Program-made: the position numbers and the translations under genes
In this document: positions 60,110-64,000 of the stretch, one piece after another
Layout: each line of letters begins with the position of its first letter
Position numbering within the stretch: the first letter of the stretch is position 1
Assembly (NCBI GenBank): GCA_024280395.1
Contig: JAJRQG010000104.1
Coordinates: 1-64,000 of the forward strand
Length of the DNA stretch: 64,000 bases
Reading direction: 5' to 3'
DNA from: Gammaproteobacteria bacterium
GTDB taxonomy: Bacteria > Pseudomonadota > Gammaproteobacteria > Xanthomonadales > Marinicellaceae
The notes under the pieces: model-generated
Database searches by the model: none
What the model was told of the DNA's origin: nothing
The model's input: only the letters and a program-made list of their open reading frames with translations

Positions 60110-61666
60110 ATGAAATTAATACAATTATTATATTTAAACCTGTTGTTAAGTGTCATTGTCTTATCTTCGGCACAAGCTAATTCATGCCCTCGTGTATCAG
60201 GGCTTTGGTTTAATCCTGCGTTGAATGGAGAAGGCTATAATCTTTTGCAAATAGACGGTGGGCTTCTTCTGACATACTATGGATACAGCCAATCCAATGA
60301 AAGGTTGTGGCTAATTAGTGATATACATACGGATGATATCGCTATTGATCAATCATTTAGTATGACCTTATTTGAAGGAAATGGTGGTGATTTTCAGTCA
60401 CCAGTTACTCCAGCTAATTTAACAAATTGGGGAACTGTTGATATTGTATTTGATTCATCTACAACGGGACAATTTACTTTAAATGGACAAGATGGACAGA
60501 AACAATCACAAGTAGTTCTGTTAGCGGGTGTTGAAGGCGATCAATGTGATGATGAAATATGCCAAATTTCACTGGATAATCGACAACAGATTTCATTTGA
60601 TTCTCAAAGTGCAATAGGTGTTTTTGATCCAAATCTGGCAGCAAAACCCAATGACAACAGTGTTTGGATGAGTTATTCGGAAGTAACCCCATCAACTATG
60701 TGGCCAGCGCAGAATTTTCATGTGGTTTCTACAAAGTTAGCCGTGTCAAGTAACCAAGGTGAAGACTGGATGAATGTTGTTACTTTAAATCAAGCACAAG
60801 ATGTGACTGTCCAGCTTGCAGCTCCATTAAATGCCGGTACTTGGGTGAGTGAGGTGTCTTCTTTGGTTTATGACAAAGGGGCAAGTGATCAAGAAAAGTG
60901 GAAGCTTATTTGGCACCATTATCTACAGATTAATGGGGACAGAAGATTTGAACATGGTTGGTTTGGGTACAAGTCAGCAGCCAATGTACAAGAACTGGCA
61001 ACAGCAGAAGAAATAAAACTGTTCTCAGGGTTTGGTTATGACATGGTAAACAATACTTCAAATGGCATCACCCAAACACCAGTTACAGGTGCTCCAAAAA
61101 TAATGTTTTCGCAATTACACAGTGATTTATCTGCTTGTATTATTGCTACAGAGCCTGGCCTTTATTCAACTGAGTCTATGTTATACCTAAGCTTTTCTTG
61201 TATCGAAATAAACCCAGAGAATAGCCGCATTGTATTACTCAGTTGTGAGCAACCCTGTGATGTCACACAAGCATCGAGCTGGAGTTATGTCAAAACACTA
61301 CTCAACAGTGAGGATGCCATTTCATTGGGGTTTGAAAAATTTTCTGCAAGCGATATATTTGAGTCCAATGGAGAATTGTTTTTATGGGTTACTCCTGTTA
61401 GTTCCTCTCCCTTTGATGAAGCTTATAATGGTTGTTTGGGCTATAAATTTTCTGATTTAACATCTGGGAAGCTTATTAATGGTAATCAAGGGTCGCCCAA
61501 GCCAGTATTTAAATTAGATGGTTTGGAAAATACATTTTATGGTGCTTGTGCTTATCATCAGGCAGCATCAAAAGCAGGAGTGATTATCGGTGAAGTGTTT
61601 CCAACTCAAACAGAAGTGTTTCGAATGTATAAAACTGATACATCAAGTTGCAATCAATTAAAATAA
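60110..61666 (+). CDS. Secreted hypothetical protein (Sec signal peptide)
   Basis: Signal MKLIQLLYLNLLLSVIVLSSAQA, then SGLWFNPALNGEGYNLLQIDGGLLLTYYGYSQSNERLWLI; no recognised catalytic family. Confidence 0.75.
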   Translation: MKLIQLLYLNLLLSVIVLSSAQANSCPRVSGLWFNPALNGEGYNLLQIDGGLLLTYYGYSQSNERLWLISDIHTDDIAIDQSFSMTLFEGNGGDFQSPVTPANLTNWGTVDIVFDSSTTGQFTLNGQDGQKQSQVVLLAGVEGDQCDDEICQISLDNRQQISFDSQSAIGVFDPNLAAKPNDNSVWMSYSEVTPSTMWPAQNFHVVSTKLAVSSNQGEDWMNVVTLNQAQDVTVQLAAPLNAGTWVSEVSSLVYDKGASDQEKWKLIWHHYLQINGDRRFEHGWFGYKSAANVQELATAEEIKLFSGFGYDMVNNTSNGITQTPVTGAPKIMFSQLHSDLSACIIATEPGLYSTESMLYLSFSCIEINPENSRIVLLSCEQPCDVTQASSWSYVKTLLNSEDAISLGFEKFSASDIFESNGELFLWVTPVSSSPFDEAYNGCLGYKFSDLTSGKLINGNQGSPKPVFKLDGLENTFYGACAYHQAASKAGVIIGEVFPTQTEVFRMYKTDTSSCNQLK

Positions 61667-61956
61667 TAACGTACGTATATATTTATTCTAGTTGCCAACC
61701 CCTCATTGATAAATGTTGAGTACACTATCCACTTTTTAGTTAGTAAATATTAGAGTATTGTTGCACTTTACTTCTCATGATTGTAAATCTGGTTGTCTTG
61801 TCGTGTAAAGACAAGAAATTAATATAATTGGTGATATCATAGCCACAAAGAAAAGCCGATTTATTAAGCAAACTCTGATAAATAAAAATAATCTCAGGCT
61901 TAAATAGGTTAACAGGGTCAGTTTACCTGACTATAAAATTTTAATGAGAGACAAAT

Positions 61957-63399
61957 ATGCAACAGCCATTAGTACAAAACGACAATAACTCAGATGCAGA
62001 AATGCTTAATGCCAGTTTCAATTTGCAGCGCCAAAGCTTTTTCAATAGCCCGACAGAATCTATTAAAGAAAGAAAAGAACATTTAACCAGTTTAAAAAAT
62101 CTACTCACAGAAAACCGTGATGCGATTGTGGATGCCATATGTCAAGATTATGGGAACCGTTCAAAATTTGAAACTTTATTTGCTGAAGTAGTTGTGGTCA
62201 CCGATGACATAAAAACCACCATAAAAAAATTAAATAAATGGATGAAAGTGCAACGACGTCATGTCGATAAAACTTTGTATTTTGGTGCTAAAAATCGTGT
62301 GATTCCACAACCGTTAGGTGTGATTGGATTAATTATCCCTTGGAATTTTCCAATTAATCTGTCTTTTTCTGGTTTGTCTGCTGTTTTTGCCGCAGGCAAT
62401 CGTGCTATGGTTAAAATGTCAGAAAATTCGATAAATTTAACAAGATTATTGATAGAGTTAACACCTAAATATTTTAAGCTTGAAAAATTGCGATTTTTTG
62501 AAGAGACTGGTGCAGTTGGTATCGAATTTTCACAAATTCCCTTTGATCATTTGATGTTCACGGGTTCTGGTGCAACTGGTAGAAAAGTAATGGAGTCTGC
62601 CTCGCGAAATTTAACTCCTGTTACTTTAGAGTTGGGAGGAAAATCTCCAGCGGTTATTGATCCCCATTACCCTTTGGAGAAAGCAGTCGAACGCATACTG
62701 TTTGTCAAACAGTTTAATGCGGGGCAAATATGTACGACGGTTGATTATGTTTTTGTACATGAATCACAAATAGAAGACTTTGTTGAGGAAAGTTTGAAGT
62801 GGGTCAAACAACATATTCCAGATATCCAAAGTGAAGATTATACATCGATAATTGATGACCGTTCATTTAAACGTTTAGAAGGTGTATTAAAAGATGCTGA
62901 GTCAAAAGGAGCGCGAATTGTTGATTTGTGTGGGCAAAAAGCCAATGAAGCAACACGCAAATTCCCCGTTACATTGGTTTTAAATCCAACAGATGAAATG
63001 CACATCAGTGCACGAGAAACATTTGGGCCTATTTTGATGGTCAAAAACTATAAAGAACCTCAGGACGTGATTAATTATGTCAATTCAAAAGACCGGCCCT
63101 TGGCGCTTTATCCTTTTAGCAAAGACAAAACCTTATTAAATCTGTATATTGATAGAATCATGTCAGGTGGTGTAACGGTTAATGATGCTTTATTTCACGT
63201 GGGCCAACATGACATGCCATTTGGCGGTGTTGGAGCTAGCGGTATGGGACATTATCATGGTTATGAAGGTTTTTTAACCTTTTCAAAAATGCGCCCAGTG
63301 ATGTACCAAGCCAATGTCAATAGCATGAAATTTTTACACCCTCCTTATGGTGATTTCGCCAAAAAAGTCATCAATATGATGGCTAAAATGAAATCATAA
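61957..63399 (+). CDS. Coniferyl-aldehyde dehydrogenase-type ALDH
   Basis: VIPQPLGVIGLIIPWNFPINLSFSGLSAVFAAGNRAMVKMSE, LELGGKSPAVID, FNAGQICTTVDYVFV. Confidence 0.9.
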   Translation: MQQPLVQNDNNSDAEMLNASFNLQRQSFFNSPTESIKERKEHLTSLKNLLTENRDAIVDAICQDYGNRSKFETLFAEVVVVTDDIKTTIKKLNKWMKVQRRHVDKTLYFGAKNRVIPQPLGVIGLIIPWNFPINLSFSGLSAVFAAGNRAMVKMSENSINLTRLLIELTPKYFKLEKLRFFEETGAVGIEFSQIPFDHLMFTGSGATGRKVMESASRNLTPVTLELGGKSPAVIDPHYPLEKAVERILFVKQFNAGQICTTVDYVFVHESQIEDFVEESLKWVKQHIPDIQSEDYTSIIDDRSFKRLEGVLKDAESKGARIVDLCGQKANEATRKFPVTLVLNPTDEMHISARETFGPILMVKNYKEPQDVINYVNSKDRPLALYPFSKDKTLLNLYIDRIMSGGVTVNDALFHVGQHDMPFGGVGASGMGHYHGYEGFLTFSKMRPVMYQANVNSMKFLHPPYGDFAKKVINMMAKMKS

Positions 63400-63430
63400 G
63401 AAAAATAATACCAGCTTAAAGAGAAACACA

Positions 63431-64000
63431 ATGAGTAAAACACAATTCGATTTTGATCAAATAATAGTGGGTTCGGGTTTTGGCGGTTCTGTCAGTGCCT
63501 TACGATTGACAGAAAAAGGCAATAAAGTGTTGGTGCTTGAAAAAGGCCCAAGGCGTGCTGATACAGATTTTGCCAAAGACAATTCAGAAGCAAAACATTA
63601 TTTATGGGAACCTAAGCTGGGTTTAAGGGGAGCAACGCAAATCTCCTACACCAGTAAAACTACGGTGATTCATGGCATTGGTGTGGGTGGCGGCTCGCAA
63701 GTTTATGCCAATGTACATTTTATCCCCGATGATGAAGTTTTTTCCAGTGAAGCATGGTGTAAAAGTCGCAATGATTGGCAACAACAATTAGCACCTTTTT
63801 ATTCACTGGCCCAACGTATGTTAGGTACAACCAAAAACACGCACACTAATATTGCCGATGATACCTTAAAACAAGTGGCAGAAGACTTTGGTCGAGGAGA
63901 TTCATTCCAAACTGTATCAACTGGTGTTTTGTTCCCTGAAGAAGATGGTAAACAAGGTAAAAAAATTGCAGACCCATATTTTAATGGAGATGGACCCAAA
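63431..64000 (+). CDS. GMC family/cholesterol oxidase-like FAD oxidoreductase (truncated by window end)
   Basis: FDQIIVGSGFGGSVSALRLTEKGNKVLVLEKG dinucleotide-binding N-terminus; open to the window end. Confidence 0.88.
   Translation, partial: MSKTQFDFDQIIVGSGFGGSVSALRLTEKGNKVLVLEKGPRRADTDFAKDNSEAKHYLWEPKLGLRGATQISYTSKTTVIHGIGVGGGSQVYANVHFIPDDEVFSSEAWCKSRNDWQQQLAPFYSLAQRMLGTTKNTHTNIADDTLKQVAEDFGRGDSFQTVSTGVLFPEEDGKQGKKIADPYFNGDGPK

Noticed and set aside
1-64000. CRISPR arrays, tRNA or rRNA genes
   Set aside because: No regularly spaced direct repeats and no cloverleaf or rRNA-like sequence seen by eye; a tRNAscan/CRISPR scan was not possible

Overview
Window from a low-GC gammaproteobacterial chromosome (gene content looks Marinicella-like; this taxonomic guess is weak). 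Bases 1-13.9 kb hold the end of tuf plus the S10/spc/alpha ribosomal-protein super-operon (rpsJ to rplQ, with secY and rpoA; rpmJ is not in its usual place). The rest is mixed chromosomal content: dsbB, class II DAHP synthase, arcA, three GGDEF proteins, uup, a GlxA-type regulator/LysE pair, an ABC permease-M1 peptidase fusion with its ATPase, queF, smc, an RND pump, alkA, glutathione peroxidase, GST, DUF885, OsmC, pirin/HxlR/LtrA, a SorC regulator-deoC-ALDH operon, coniferyl-aldehyde dehydrogenase and a partial GMC oxidoreductase. The standout is immediately downstream of smc: a compact, probably co-transcribed GNAT / tetrapyrrole-methylase-fold methyltransferase / 64-aa peptide cassette (37959-39470). 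The methyltransferase carries motifs I recall from borosin backbone alpha-N-methyltransferases (OphMA, SonM). The peptide looks like a split-borosin precursor, with a helical N-terminal domain, a short hydrophobic candidate core YVCIVMP and an acidic tail. I propose this as an undescribed split borosin RiPP locus. Other notable items: an unidentified structured RNA with a strong terminator (~51607-51734), a 65-bp MITE-like element with a 6-bp direct repeat (52616-52680), tandem perfect palindromic operators upstream of the SorC regulator, an immunity-like gene interrupted by one in-frame TGA, and several small dispersed repeats. All family calls come from reading the translations; no database search was run.
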